Source: Alkalihalobacillus sp. BA299 (GTDB taxonomy: Bacteria; Bacillota; Bacilli; Bacillales; Bacillaceae_F). From it: 64,000 nucleotides of DNA. Both the position numbers and the translations under genes were made by a program. Shown here one piece after another: positions 56,829-64,000 of the stretch; position 1 is the stretch's first letter, and each line of letters begins with the position of its first letter. Location of the stretch: assembly GCF_017745675.1 (NCBI RefSeq), contig NZ_JAFLJM010000006.1:186001-250000 (forward strand), given 5' to 3'. Under the pieces are notes generated by a model, which saw nothing but the letters and a program-made list of their open reading frames with translations, had not been told where the DNA came from and searched no databases.

Positions 56829-57812
56829 ATGAGAGCGATTCAGTTTAAAGAATATGGTAGTCCAGATGTATTGCAAATGGTAGATTTGGAGAAAACAATG
56901 CCAGTTGGGAAAGAAGTATTAATTGAAATAAAAGCCATTGGTGTTAATTATGCAGATATAGCAAGAAGAGAAGGTCAGTATGTTGTTCCTACTCCGTTAC
57001 CATACGTTCCAGGAGCTGAAGTGGCTGGTATTATTGCAGAGGTTGGTGACGAAGTAACGAGTGTTCAAGTTGGAACGCCAGTAGTCACATTATTAGGGAC
57101 AAATAAATCGACAGGCTATGCCGAATATACGATTGCTGATGAGCGTGGATTAATTCCCATTCCTAAAGGTGTAGACTTTAATCTTGCGGTTGCATTGCCA
57201 CTGCAGGGATTAAGTGCTTACCATGTGATTAAAACAATGGGACGTTTAGAAGAAGGTGAATCAGTTTTAGTTCATGCTGCAGCTGGTGGAGTAGGAACGA
57301 TCGCCGTACAGTTAGCTAAATTAATGGGGGCTGGAAAAGTCATTGCAACAGCGAGTAATAATGAAAAGCTAACGTTGGCAAAAGAATTAGGTGCAGATGT
57401 ATTAATTAATTACACTGAAGAAGGTTGGGAAAAGAAAGTTCTTGAGTATACGAATGGTAATGGAGTGGATGTTGCTCTTGAAATGGCTGGTGGGGATGTG
57501 TTCTATAAGACTCTTGCATGCCTCGCTCCGTTTGGAAGACTCGTTATTTATGGGGTGGCTAGCGGTCAACAAAGTAAATTTTATCCGTCATCTCTAATGG
57601 CCAAAAATCAATCTGTCATCGGTTTTTTCCTGCCTCAAATTATGAGAAAACCAGAATTATATAAACAAAGTTTAACAGAATTGCTACAATATGTGCAAAA
57701 TGGACAATTGAAATTACAAATAGGTGGAACTTATCCGTTAGGAGACGCGGCAAAGGTACATGAGTTAATGCAAGGAAGACAAACGAGTGGAAAACTAATA
57801 TTAGTGCCTTAG
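56829..57812 (+). CDS. Quinone oxidoreductase-like MDR family protein
   Basis: 327-residue medium-chain reductase: GVNYADIARREGQY at the N-terminus and NADPH loop HAAAGGVGTIAVQLAKLMGA. There are no catalytic zinc cysteines, so it is of the zeta-crystallin/QOR group. It could reduce an enoyl or quinone substrate. Last enzyme gene before the transporter. Confidence 0.87.
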   Translation: MRAIQFKEYGSPDVLQMVDLEKTMPVGKEVLIEIKAIGVNYADIARREGQYVVPTPLPYVPGAEVAGIIAEVGDEVTSVQVGTPVVTLLGTNKSTGYAEYTIADERGLIPIPKGVDFNLAVALPLQGLSAYHVIKTMGRLEEGESVLVHAAAGGVGTIAVQLAKLMGAGKVIATASNNEKLTLAKELGADVLINYTEEGWEKKVLEYTNGNGVDVALEMAGGDVFYKTLACLAPFGRLVIYGVASGQQSKFYPSSLMAKNQSVIGFFLPQIMRKPELYKQSLTELLQYVQNGQLKLQIGGTYPLGDAAKVHELMQGRQTSGKLILVP

Positions 57813-57836
57813 AAACTACCATTTAATGTCGAAATA

Positions 57837-57876
57837 AGAGGGGACAAAGGAAGTTTTGTCGTCTATCCCTTTTTAT
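57837..57876 (+). terminator. Possible terminator before the transporter operon
   Basis: GACAAA / TTTGTC and an outer AGGGG / TCCCT step form an interrupted stem followed by TTTTTATTT. Confidence 0.45.
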
Positions 57877-57888
57877 TTAAAATACTAG

Positions 57889-57918
57889 TTTACAAATTTT
57901 CTTAATTTTTAGTATAAT
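57889..57918 (+). promoter_or_regulatory. Sigma-A promoter of the ABC transporter operon
   Basis: TTTACA (57889-57894), 18 nt, perfect TATAAT (57913-57918). Operators O2 and O3 lie immediately downstream, a classic repressor layout. Confidence 0.7.
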
Positions 57919-57928
57919 AATTCCAAGG

Positions 57929-57980
57929 TGCTAACCGGTCAGTATGATAGCGAGAAAACACAATACTAACCGGTTAGTAT
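57929..57980. promoter_or_regulatory. Paired TetR-family operators O2 and O3
   Basis: O2 TGCTAACCGGTCAGTA (57929-57944) differs from O1 in two positions. O3 ATACTAACCGGTTAGTAT (57963-57980) is a perfect 18-bp palindrome. The centres are 35 bp apart. Both lie between the promoter and the first transporter gene. Confidence 0.8.
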
Positions 57981-58013
57981 TTGCAAGAATACAAAATTAA
58001 AAGGGGGTTGACG

Positions 58014-58880
58014 GTGTTGGAATTATTTTTTCAACAGCTTCTTAATGGCCTGACTACTGGAAGCGTTTACAGTCTTGTCGCACTAGGATTAACACTAGTT
58101 TTTGGTATTTTGCATGTTCCAAATTTTGCCCATGGGGCCTTTTATATGGTAGGTGCTTATGTGACATTAACTGTCATGACGGCTCTCGGGGTTCATTATT
58201 GGGTGGCAATCGGAATTTCTGTATTAGTTATCGCTGTACTATCTGTCATTACTGAACGTTTAATCTTCAGCAAACTCGGTACAGCAGATCCTCTTTCTTT
58301 AATGATTGCAGCGATCGGAATACTATTTTTCCTCGAGTCATTTGCTCAATATTTATGGGGGACAGAATATCAAAGAATGTTCACTCCATATGGAGATACG
58401 ATAAATTTATTTGGATTAACGGTTACTTTTCAAAGGGTACTTATTATTATTGCAGCAGTCGTGCTGATGCTCTTATTACATTTATTCTTAACTCGTACGA
58501 TGACTGGGGCGGCGATTGTCGCAATGTCTCAAAATCGTGATGGAGCCTTCCTTGTGGGAATAAATGCTAATAAAGTGGCGATGCTTACGTTTGCTATAGC
58601 TGGTGGTTTTGCAGCAGCTGCAGCCTCTCTAGCAGCACCTATTAATCTAGTGTTTCCAAGTATGGGAAACCTCGTAATTATGAAAGCGTTTGTCATAATT
58701 ATAATCGGTGGAATGGGAAGTATACCAGGAGCAATTCTTGGTGGATACATACTAGGTATTGCTGAGAGTATGGGTGCAACATATATTTCGGCGGATTATA
58801 AAGACATTATCGCATTTGTTTTACTTGTTATCATTTTGACTATTAAGCCAACAGGTATTTTTGCGAAGGGGGTTCATTAA
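58014..58880 (+). CDS. Branched-chain amino acid-type ABC transporter permease LivH
   Basis: Membrane permease of about 288 residues with eight or nine helices; the GLTTGSVYSLVALGLTLVFG and FAHGAFYMVGAY blocks are LivH-specific, and GGMGSIPGAILGG is the ATPase-contact loop. GTG 58014 follows AAGGGGG at 6 nt; TTG 58017 is also possible. The HAAT family carries hydrophobic amino acids but also aromatic acids, amides and short-chain acids; the cluster suggests an organic acid. Confidence 0.88.
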   Translation: MLELFFQQLLNGLTTGSVYSLVALGLTLVFGILHVPNFAHGAFYMVGAYVTLTVMTALGVHYWVAIGISVLVIAVLSVITERLIFSKLGTADPLSLMIAAIGILFFLESFAQYLWGTEYQRMFTPYGDTINLFGLTVTFQRVLIIIAAVVLMLLLHLFLTRTMTGAAIVAMSQNRDGAFLVGINANKVAMLTFAIAGGFAAAAASLAAPINLVFPSMGNLVIMKAFVIIIIGGMGSIPGAILGGYILGIAESMGATYISADYKDIIAFVLLVIILTIKPTGIFAKGVH

Positions 58881-59875
58881 TGAAATCGTTTTTTAGTGAA
58901 AAAAATAATCTACTCCTTTTGCTCGTCATCGCTATTTTGTTTCCTCTTGTTATTCAAAATAACTATTACATTCAAGTGGTGATCCTTGTCTTTATTTGGT
59001 CAATTGCTGTATATGGTTTAAATACTATTACAGGTTTTATAGGCCAACTATCTTTAGCACATGCAGGGTTCTTTGCAATCGGTGCCTATTCACTAGGGCT
59101 TCTTACAGTAAATGGGAATTTCTATTTCTGGTTAGCATTTGTTTTTGCCATTGCAATAGCAGCTGCTGTTGGACTCCTAGTAGGAATAGTCGCGCTGCGA
59201 ACGAAGTCTCACTTTTTTGCTATCTACACAATGTCAGTCGGTTTCTTAATTTATTTAATTATATATAAAGCTGAGTTTACGGGTGGAGTAAGGGGTTTGA
59301 TTGGAATTCCAAATCCGCCTTCATTAGGGCCGATTACGTTTGATTCTATGCAATCTCAATACTATTTAGTTCTGTTCTTCTTAATCTTAACCATCTTTTT
59401 TATGAGACGAATGGTCAGGTCGCTTATTGGACGAACCTTTGTTGCGATCCGAAATAGTGATGAGTTAGCGCAAACACTTGGTATTTCCGTTATGAGAAAT
59501 AAGTTAATCGCTTTTGTAATCTCTGCAGCTTTTGCTGGTTTAGCAGGCGCATTATATGCATCGTTTATTCGATTTATTGGTCCAGAAGTTGCTTATATTC
59601 ACGTCGCCTTTGAAATTCTTCTCTACTTATTAGTTGGAGGAATCGGAACGTTAACTGGGCCAGTATTAGGAACATTAATTGTTGTCGTATTAACACAAAT
59701 GCTTCAATTCTTAGAGCAATTCCGAATGCTTATTTTCGGACCGATCGTTGTTCTACTTATACTATTTTATCCTCGTGGTATCGTAGGTGGTTTTCTTATG
59801 TGGAAATTTAAGCAAAGACAAAAAGAAAAAGCAAAAATTAAAACAGAAACTGCAAAACAACAACAATCAGCATAG
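58880..59875 (+). CDS. Branched-chain amino acid-type ABC transporter permease LivM
   Basis: 331-residue second permease. GFIGQLSLAHAGFFAIGAY and GGIGTLTGPVLG are the LivM blocks; a Lys/Gln-rich cytoplasmic tail follows the last helix. The ATG overlaps the livH stop by one base. Confidence 0.9.
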   Translation: MKSFFSEKNNLLLLLVIAILFPLVIQNNYYIQVVILVFIWSIAVYGLNTITGFIGQLSLAHAGFFAIGAYSLGLLTVNGNFYFWLAFVFAIAIAAAVGLLVGIVALRTKSHFFAIYTMSVGFLIYLIIYKAEFTGGVRGLIGIPNPPSLGPITFDSMQSQYYLVLFFLILTIFFMRRMVRSLIGRTFVAIRNSDELAQTLGISVMRNKLIAFVISAAFAGLAGALYASFIRFIGPEVAYIHVAFEILLYLLVGGIGTLTGPVLGTLIVVVLTQMLQFLEQFRMLIFGPIVVLLILFYPRGIVGGFLMWKFKQRQKEKAKIKTETAKQQQSA

Positions 59876-59889
59876 GAGGTGTACGAGCA

Positions 59890-60675
59890 TTGCTATTAAA
59901 AATAGAGCAATTAACAAAAGCATTTGGTGGACTAACAGCAGTCAATCAAGTTGATTTAGAAATAGAAAAAGGAAAGATCACAGCAGTAATTGGACCAAAT
60001 GGAGCCGGTAAATCGACGTTCTTTAACCTTATTAGCGGCTTTCATTTACCGACCTCGGGAAAAATTATTTACAAAGGTGAGGATATTACTAGGTTAACTG
60101 CAGAAAAGGTTGCACGGTTAGGGATCGGCCGGACATTTCAAACGACACACTTATTTGAACAATCTACTGTTATTGATAATGTCATTGTTGGCCACCGTTT
60201 AAGGACGAAATCAGGTTTATTTGATGCCATTTTTCGAACTTCAAGAGAGAAGATGGAAGAGAAACAGTGTTTTGATAAGGCAATGGAATCATTAGACTTT
60301 GTCGGATTAACACACCTTGCTGAATATCCGATTTCTTCGATTACTCAAGAGGAAAAAAAGCGAGTAGCTTTTGCGTTAGCTTTAGCAACAGATCCTGAAT
60401 TGATCTTACTGGATGAACCAGCAGCTGGGGTTAACCCTGATGAAACTGATGGCCTAGCAGAACTAATGAAAAAAATGGTCAATCGAGGAATTACTGTTTG
60501 TTTAATTGAACATAAAATGCCGATGGTTATGTCTTTAGCAGACAAAGTTGTCGTATTAAACCATGGTAAAAAGATTGCAGAAGGTACTCCAGATGAAATT
60601 CGAAACAATGAGTTAGTCATAGAAGCTTATTTAGGAGGGAGTATTGATGCTAAAGCTCACCAATTTAACAGTTAA
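59890..60675 (+). CDS. ABC transporter ATP-binding protein LivG (degenerate signature motif)
   Basis: 261-residue ATPase. Walker A GPNGAGKST (35-43), Walker B LILLDEP (171-177) with the catalytic Glu176, and H-loop LIEH are intact. The ABC signature, LSYGQ or LSGGQ in relatives, reads ITQEE (151-155). The start is TTG 59890 with AGGAGGTG upstream. It overlaps livF by 29 bases. It pairs with LivF, whose signature is normal. Confidence 0.9.
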   Translation: MLLKIEQLTKAFGGLTAVNQVDLEIEKGKITAVIGPNGAGKSTFFNLISGFHLPTSGKIIYKGEDITRLTAEKVARLGIGRTFQTTHLFEQSTVIDNVIVGHRLRTKSGLFDAIFRTSREKMEEKQCFDKAMESLDFVGLTHLAEYPISSITQEEKKRVAFALALATDPELILLDEPAAGVNPDETDGLAELMKKMVNRGITVCLIEHKMPMVMSLADKVVVLNHGKKIAEGTPDEIRNNELVIEAYLGGSIDAKAHQFNS

Positions 60676-61354
60676 TTACGGTAAATTTGAAGCGTTAAGA
60701 GATATTACTTTAAATGTTGAACAAGGGGAGTTAGTCGTTTTACTAGGTGCAAATGGTGCTGGGAAAAGTACGTTATTTAAGGCGATAAGCGGACTAGTAA
60801 AGCCGGTTAAAGGAGAGTATCTCTTTGATGGTGAACAAGTAATTGGAATATCACCTGACAAGATGGTCGCAAAAGGCGTCGTCCAATGTGCTGAAGGGAG
60901 AATGTTGTTCCCACAAATGTCAGTCTATGAAAATTTGAAAATGGGCGGGTTCGTTTATCGAAAAAATAAAAACATTATAAAAGAATCACTAGAAGAAGTT
61001 TATGAACTATTTCCCATTTTACGTGATAAGAAGGATGACCCTGCTGGATCATTGAGTGGTGGTCAACAACAAATGGTGGCTATCGGGAGAGCACTAATGT
61101 CAAAACCAAAGTTGTTAATGTTAGATGAACCATCCCTCGGCCTTGCTCCACTTATCGTTGAACAAATGTTCAGTATTATTAAACAGATTAACGAGAACGG
61201 AGTAACGGTATTGCTAGCAGAACAAAATGCAAGCGCTGCGTTGTCGATTTCATCTCGTGGATACGTTATTGAAAATGGAAAGCTCGTAATGAGTGGCTCT
61301 AAAGAGGAGTTATTTAATAATGATGAAATCCGAAAAGCATATATTGGTGCTTAA
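60647..61354 (+). CDS. ABC transporter ATP-binding protein LivF
   Basis: 235-residue ATPase: Walker A GANGAGKST, signature LSGGQQQ, Walker B LLMLDEPSLGL. ATG 60647 has GGAGGGAG six bases upstream. It is the partner of LivG. Confidence 0.92.
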   Translation: MLKLTNLTVNYGKFEALRDITLNVEQGELVVLLGANGAGKSTLFKAISGLVKPVKGEYLFDGEQVIGISPDKMVAKGVVQCAEGRMLFPQMSVYENLKMGGFVYRKNKNIIKESLEEVYELFPILRDKKDDPAGSLSGGQQQMVAIGRALMSKPKLLMLDEPSLGLAPLIVEQMFSIIKQINENGVTVLLAEQNASAALSISSRGYVIENGKLVMSGSKEELFNNDEIRKAYIGA

Positions 61355-61360
61355 CTAAGT

Positions 61361-61374
61361 TGTAAACGCTTTAT
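61361..61374 (+). promoter_or_regulatory. Candidate cre (CcpA) site
   Basis: TGTAAACGCTTTAT matches the catabolite-response consensus TGWAARCGYTWNCW in 13 of 14 positions. It lies seven bases past livF, before the binding-protein gene. Confidence 0.5.
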
Positions 61375-61430
61375 TTTCTAGAAGCTAATTCTAATTTATA
61401 GGGGGTGATGTCGACAAAACGGAGGGTGTT

Positions 61431-61490
61431 ATGTTTGATCAATTTTTGTTGTCTTTTAAAATGATTCACTACAATTTAAGGGGGAATTAA
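61431..61490 (+). CDS. Possible 19-residue leader peptide
   Basis: MFDQFLLSFKMIHYNLRGN, with GGAGGG four bases before the ATG and a stop four bases before the next ATG. The ribosome site of the binding-protein gene lies inside its last codons, so it could couple translation. Evidence is limited to the box and spacing. Confidence 0.25.
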   Translation: MFDQFLLSFKMIHYNLRGN

Positions 61491-61494
61491 AAAG

Positions 61495-62706
61495 ATGAAA
61501 AAAGGAAAACAGTGGTTACTAGCTTGTTTATTATTTGGGTTAATGCTATTTGTTGCAGCTTGCGGCAATACTCCTTCGACATCAGAACCAGCTGAAAATA
61601 ACAATGATCAAGAACTAGCACCTGAAGTAAGTGAAGGTGAAAAAGTAGTTACTATCGGGTATACAGGGCCATTAAGTGGACCAGCAGCATTTTATGGTGA
61701 AAATACAGTTAGTGGACTACGTATGGCAGCTGATGAAATTAATGAAACAGGCTTTGAAATAGATGGTCAAACATACAAAATTAATTTAGTAACATTAGAC
61801 GATAAATATGCACCAAATGAATCTGGTACAAATGCACGTCGCCTTAAACAAGAACATGACACACCGATTATTTTCGTCCCACATAGTGGTGGAGTGTTTG
61901 CAACACAAGTATTTAATGAACAAGAAGAATTTTTAATTGCAGCTTACACAAGTGAGCCGACGATTTTAGAGCAAGATAATGAGCTGACATTACGAATTCC
62001 ACCTGCATATACAGCATATCCAGAGACATTTACAAAATATTCACAAGAGCGTTTTGGTAAAAAGCTAGCATTACTTCCTACAGCTACTCAATATGGTAAA
62101 GACTGGACTGAAGCATTATTACCAGTATGGGAATCACACGGAGGAGAAGTTGTATTTAAAGGAGAAGTGGATTTTAGTAAAGACACTGATTTCTTTACAA
62201 TTGTTACAAATGCACTTGCTGAAAAACCAGATGTTATATTTGTAGGTGGACCTTCCCAACCGACAGCTCTTATTATTAAGCAAGCTCGTGAGTTAGGATT
62301 TGAAGGTGGATTTATGGTTATGGACCAAGCAAAATTAGAGGAAATGGCACCGATTCTTGAAGGCTATGAAATGCTAGAAGGGGCTATTGGCGCGTTACCA
62401 ATCATTGATAGTGATGCGGGCGGTGCTTCAGATTTCGTAAGTAAGTATGAGGCTGAATTTGGTCGTATTCCTACTGCAGAAGGTGCTTTTAACTATCAAG
62501 CTCTTTATGTTCTTGTAGAAGCGATGAAAGCTGCAGGAACTGTTGAAGATGCCCATGCGATTATGGCAAAAGTGGATCAAGGAATTCAACAACTTCCAGA
62601 TGACAAGATGGTATGGCATCTAACTGGATTAGATGGTCAAGGCTTTGATTGGTTACCGTCGATCGGTTATGTTGAAAACGGAGAAGTTGTATTAATCTCA
62701 GAATAA
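61495..62706 (+). CDS. ABC transporter substrate-binding lipoprotein, LivJ/K type
   Basis: 403 residues: lipoprotein signal with FVAAC (lipid-bearing Cys near residue 23), an acidic linker, then the Peripla_BP_6 fold (VTIGYTGPLSGPAAFYGE; NARRLKQEHDTPIIFVP). It captures the substrate of LivHMGF outside the membrane. The ligand is unknown; the domain also binds aromatic and other carboxylates. AAGGGGG precedes the ATG. Confidence 0.92.
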   Translation: MKKGKQWLLACLLFGLMLFVAACGNTPSTSEPAENNNDQELAPEVSEGEKVVTIGYTGPLSGPAAFYGENTVSGLRMAADEINETGFEIDGQTYKINLVTLDDKYAPNESGTNARRLKQEHDTPIIFVPHSGGVFATQVFNEQEEFLIAAYTSEPTILEQDNELTLRIPPAYTAYPETFTKYSQERFGKKLALLPTATQYGKDWTEALLPVWESHGGEVVFKGEVDFSKDTDFFTIVTNALAEKPDVIFVGGPSQPTALIIKQARELGFEGGFMVMDQAKLEEMAPILEGYEMLEGAIGALPIIDSDAGGASDFVSKYEAEFGRIPTAEGAFNYQALYVLVEAMKAAGTVEDAHAIMAKVDQGIQQLPDDKMVWHLTGLDGQGFDWLPSIGYVENGEVVLISE

Positions 62707-62796
62707 GGTTGACCGATACAACCTCTTGTATTATAATCAAAAAAGACTTGTTTTTTTCAAGTCGCTAGTTGGTTGTTTCGGAGGGAGGGAAATAAA

Positions 62797-62970
62797 ATGG
62801 CAGAAACTCGTGTTCGCAAAAATGAATCGATCGATGCTGCTCTTCGTCGCTTCAAGAGATCACTTTCAAAAGAAGGTACTTTAGCTGAAGTGAAAAAGCG
62901 TAAGCACTATGAAAAGCCTAGTGTAAAACGTAAGAAAAAATCTGAGGCAGCAAGAAAGCGTAAGTTCTAA
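62797..62970 (+). CDS. rpsU: 30S ribosomal protein S21
   Basis: 57 residues, [19 protein letters not shown] ... SEAARKRKF, very basic. ATG 62797 follows GGAGGGAGGG; the frame from 62773 includes that box. A small GACTTG/CAAGTC hairpin lies 30 bp upstream. It is followed 22 bp later by yqeY. Confidence 0.97.
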   Translation: MAETRVRKNESIDAALRRFKRSLSKEGTLAEVKKRKHYEKPSVKRKKKSEAARKRKF

Positions 62971-62992
62971 TTCGTAAGAGAGGGTGTATCGA

Positions 62993-63436
62993 TTGAATCT
63001 TCTAGATCGTCTTACTGATGATATGAAGGCAGCAATGAAGAACAAAGAGAAGGAAAAGCTCTCTGTTATTCGCATGGTGAAGTCTTCATTGCAAAACGAA
63101 CAAATCAAACTTGGACGTGAGCTTTCTGAAGATGAAACACTGACGGTACTTAACCGCGAACTCAAGCAACGCAGGGAATCCCTCCATGAGTTTGAAAAGG
63201 CCAACCGTGATGATTTAGCTTCAAAGTTGTATGGGGAAATTGAAGTTCTTCAGCAGTACTTGCCAGAACAGCTTTCAGATGAGGAAATAACTCGAATTGT
63301 CCAAGAAACAATTCAAGAAGTAGGTGCTACTTCTAAGGCTGATTTTGGGAAAGTAATGGGAGCGATCATGCCAAAGGTAAAGGGAAAAGCTGATGGCGGT
63401 CTTGTTAACCGTCTCGTTCAACAGCATTTATCATAA
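62993..63436 (+). CDS. yqeY: GatB/YqeY domain protein YqeY
   Basis: 147-residue protein related to the tRNA-binding tail of GatB; role not established. [17 protein letters not shown] and [21 protein letters not shown] are characteristic. TTG 62993 ([12 protein letters not shown]) is chosen, since the GTG at 62984 is part of the GAGAGGGTG box. Confidence 0.92.
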   Translation: MNLLDRLTDDMKAAMKNKEKEKLSVIRMVKSSLQNEQIKLGRELSEDETLTVLNRELKQRRESLHEFEKANRDDLASKLYGEIEVLQQYLPEQLSDEEITRIVQETIQEVGATSKADFGKVMGAIMPKVKGKADGGLVNRLVQQHLS

Positions 63437-63437
63437 A

Positions 63438-63475
63438 TAAAGAAGCGTCTTGCGTGGTGCAAGACGCTTCTTTAT
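63438..63475 (+). terminator. Terminator after yqeY
   Basis: AAAGAAGCGTCTTGC and GCAAGACGCTTCTTT form a 15-bp perfect stem followed by ATTTTTA. Confidence 0.9.
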
Positions 63476-63536
63476 TTTTAGCTTCAACCTTAAATAAATT
63501 AATTAATAATTAATCTTTTAATATTCGTTAAAAAAG

Positions 63537-63562
63537 TGAAACCTTGTTATACTAGTATCGTA
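63537..63562 (+). promoter_or_regulatory. Sigma-W promoter of nfeD
   Basis: TGAAAC (63537-63542), 16 nt, CGTA (63559-63562): a perfect ECF sigma-W pattern. The B. subtilis orthologue yqeZ-yqfA is a known sigma-W operon against cell-envelope stress. Confidence 0.85.
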
Positions 63563-63605
63563 TATCTACTATGAGATTAATCCTTTAGAAAGGGGGGGCG
63601 AGAGC

Positions 63606-64000
63606 TTGAGGAGTAAACTTCGGGTTAGAATTTATCTATTTTTAATGGCTACTGCTTTTTGTCTTATTCCATTACAATTATTTGTACATAGTCAAACGAC
63701 GACAGCACAACCATTAGTTTACTACATTCCTGTTGAACAAACAGTTGAGCGAGGATTAGAGGCGTTCATGAAACGTTCGATTGAGGGTGCAGTAGTTGAC
63801 GGTGCTAATCATATCGTTTTGGAAATTGATACACCAGGTGGTGCGGTTGATGCAGCAGGGAACATCGCTAGGCTCCTAAGAGCAACGGACATTCCGATTA
63901 CAGCGTATGTAACAAAGAATGCCATTTCTGCTGGTGCATATATAGCATTAAATGCCGATCAAATTGTAATGGCTCCTGGTGCGCTTATGGGTTCAGCTGG
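63606..64000 (+). CDS. NfeD family protease-like membrane protein (YqeZ), partial
   Basis: The first 131 residues are present; the rest lies beyond the right edge. A signal peptide or anchor (IYLFLMATAFCLIPLQLFV) is followed by a ClpP/crotonase-like serine protease domain with LEIDTPGG and the ISAGAYIAL nucleophile block. The start is TTG 63606 with AAAGGGGGGG 8 nt upstream. In B. subtilis it works with the flotillin-like FloA encoded next, in envelope stress. Confidence 0.9.
   Translation, partial: MRSKLRVRIYLFLMATAFCLIPLQLFVHSQTTTAQPLVYYIPVEQTVERGLEAFMKRSIEGAVVDGANHIVLEIDTPGGAVDAAGNIARLLRATDIPITAYVTKNAISAGAYIALNADQIVMAPGALMGSA

Noticed and set aside
57826..57834. TGTCGAAAT after the quinone oxidoreductase as a Spo0A box
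   Set aside because: It lies at the 3' end of a gene before a terminator; a 7-8 bp match is expected by chance in A/T-rich sequence.

Overview
The window is a chromosomal segment of a low-GC, spore-forming member of the Bacillaceae, probably an alkaliphile or a relative of one. The evidence is sporulation genes (gpr, spoIIP, yqxA, sda), the Bacillus-type yqe/comE/dnaK gene order, a complete seven-gene Mrp Na+/H+ antiporter operon, strong AGGAGG-type ribosome binding sites and frequent TTG/GTG starts. No rRNA, tRNA, CRISPR array, transposase or prophage gene was seen.

Layout. 1-2.7 kb: an aldehyde dehydrogenase (cut by the left edge) and a type III iron alcohol dehydrogenase, read leftward from a near-perfect sigma-54 promoter with upstream palindromes. 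3-4.9 kb: HU and the phospholipid genes pssA and psd. 4.9-9 kb: a CdaR-type regulator with the glycolate oxidase genes glcD-glcF. 9.3-15 kb: mrpABCDEFG on the minus strand. 15.4-16.5 kb: a small membrane protein, the sporulation checkpoint gene sda (46 codons), and a control region with DnaA boxes, a LexA-like box and a Spo0A box. 16.5-21 kb: yqeH-aroE-yhbY-nadD-yqeK-rsfS-yqeM. 21-27.7 kb: comER, a small DUF gene, comEA, a metY-like gene lying inside the com block, comEB, comEC and yqzM. 28-44.6 kb: holA, rpsT, gpr, spoIIP, yqxA, lepA, hemW, then CIRCE-hrcA-grpE-dnaK-dnaJ-prmA-rsmE-mtaB. 44.9-46.6 kb: deoC and a Na/Pi cotransporter. 46.8-62.7 kb: a catabolic island. 62.8 kb to the end: rpsU, yqeY and the start of an nfeD gene under a sigma-W promoter.

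The most unusual part is the 16 kb island between yqeW and rpsU, a place that is otherwise conserved housekeeping synteny. It encodes an acyl-CoA dehydrogenase of the ACAD10/11 (LvaC-like) type, an aminoglycoside-phosphotransferase-like kinase of the type fused to it in ACAD10/11 (LvaA-like), three short-chain dehydrogenases, thiolase, 3-hydroxyacyl-CoA dehydrogenase, two enoyl-CoA hydratases, a hotdog thioesterase, a quinone oxidoreductase-like MDR protein, a TetR regulator and a five-gene branched-chain-amino-acid-type ABC importer. A palindromic operator (core TACTAACCGGTTAGTA) occurs before the first gene, twice at the transporter promoter and, degenerate, before the hydroxyacyl-CoA dehydrogenase gene. 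This suggests one TetR regulon that imports a carboxylic acid and breaks it down by beta-oxidation with a kinase-assisted dehydration of a 4-hydroxyacyl-CoA. The acyl-CoA ligase expected in such a cluster survives only as a 49-codon C-terminal remnant.

Intergenic structure includes three copies of a MITE-like repeat with GTTCAAAAAG ends (29.7, 40.0 and 42.4 kb), three long imperfect hairpins of about 110-125 nt (27.9, 44.7 and 45.6 kb) and a two-unit 53-bp tandem repeat at 9.1 kb.
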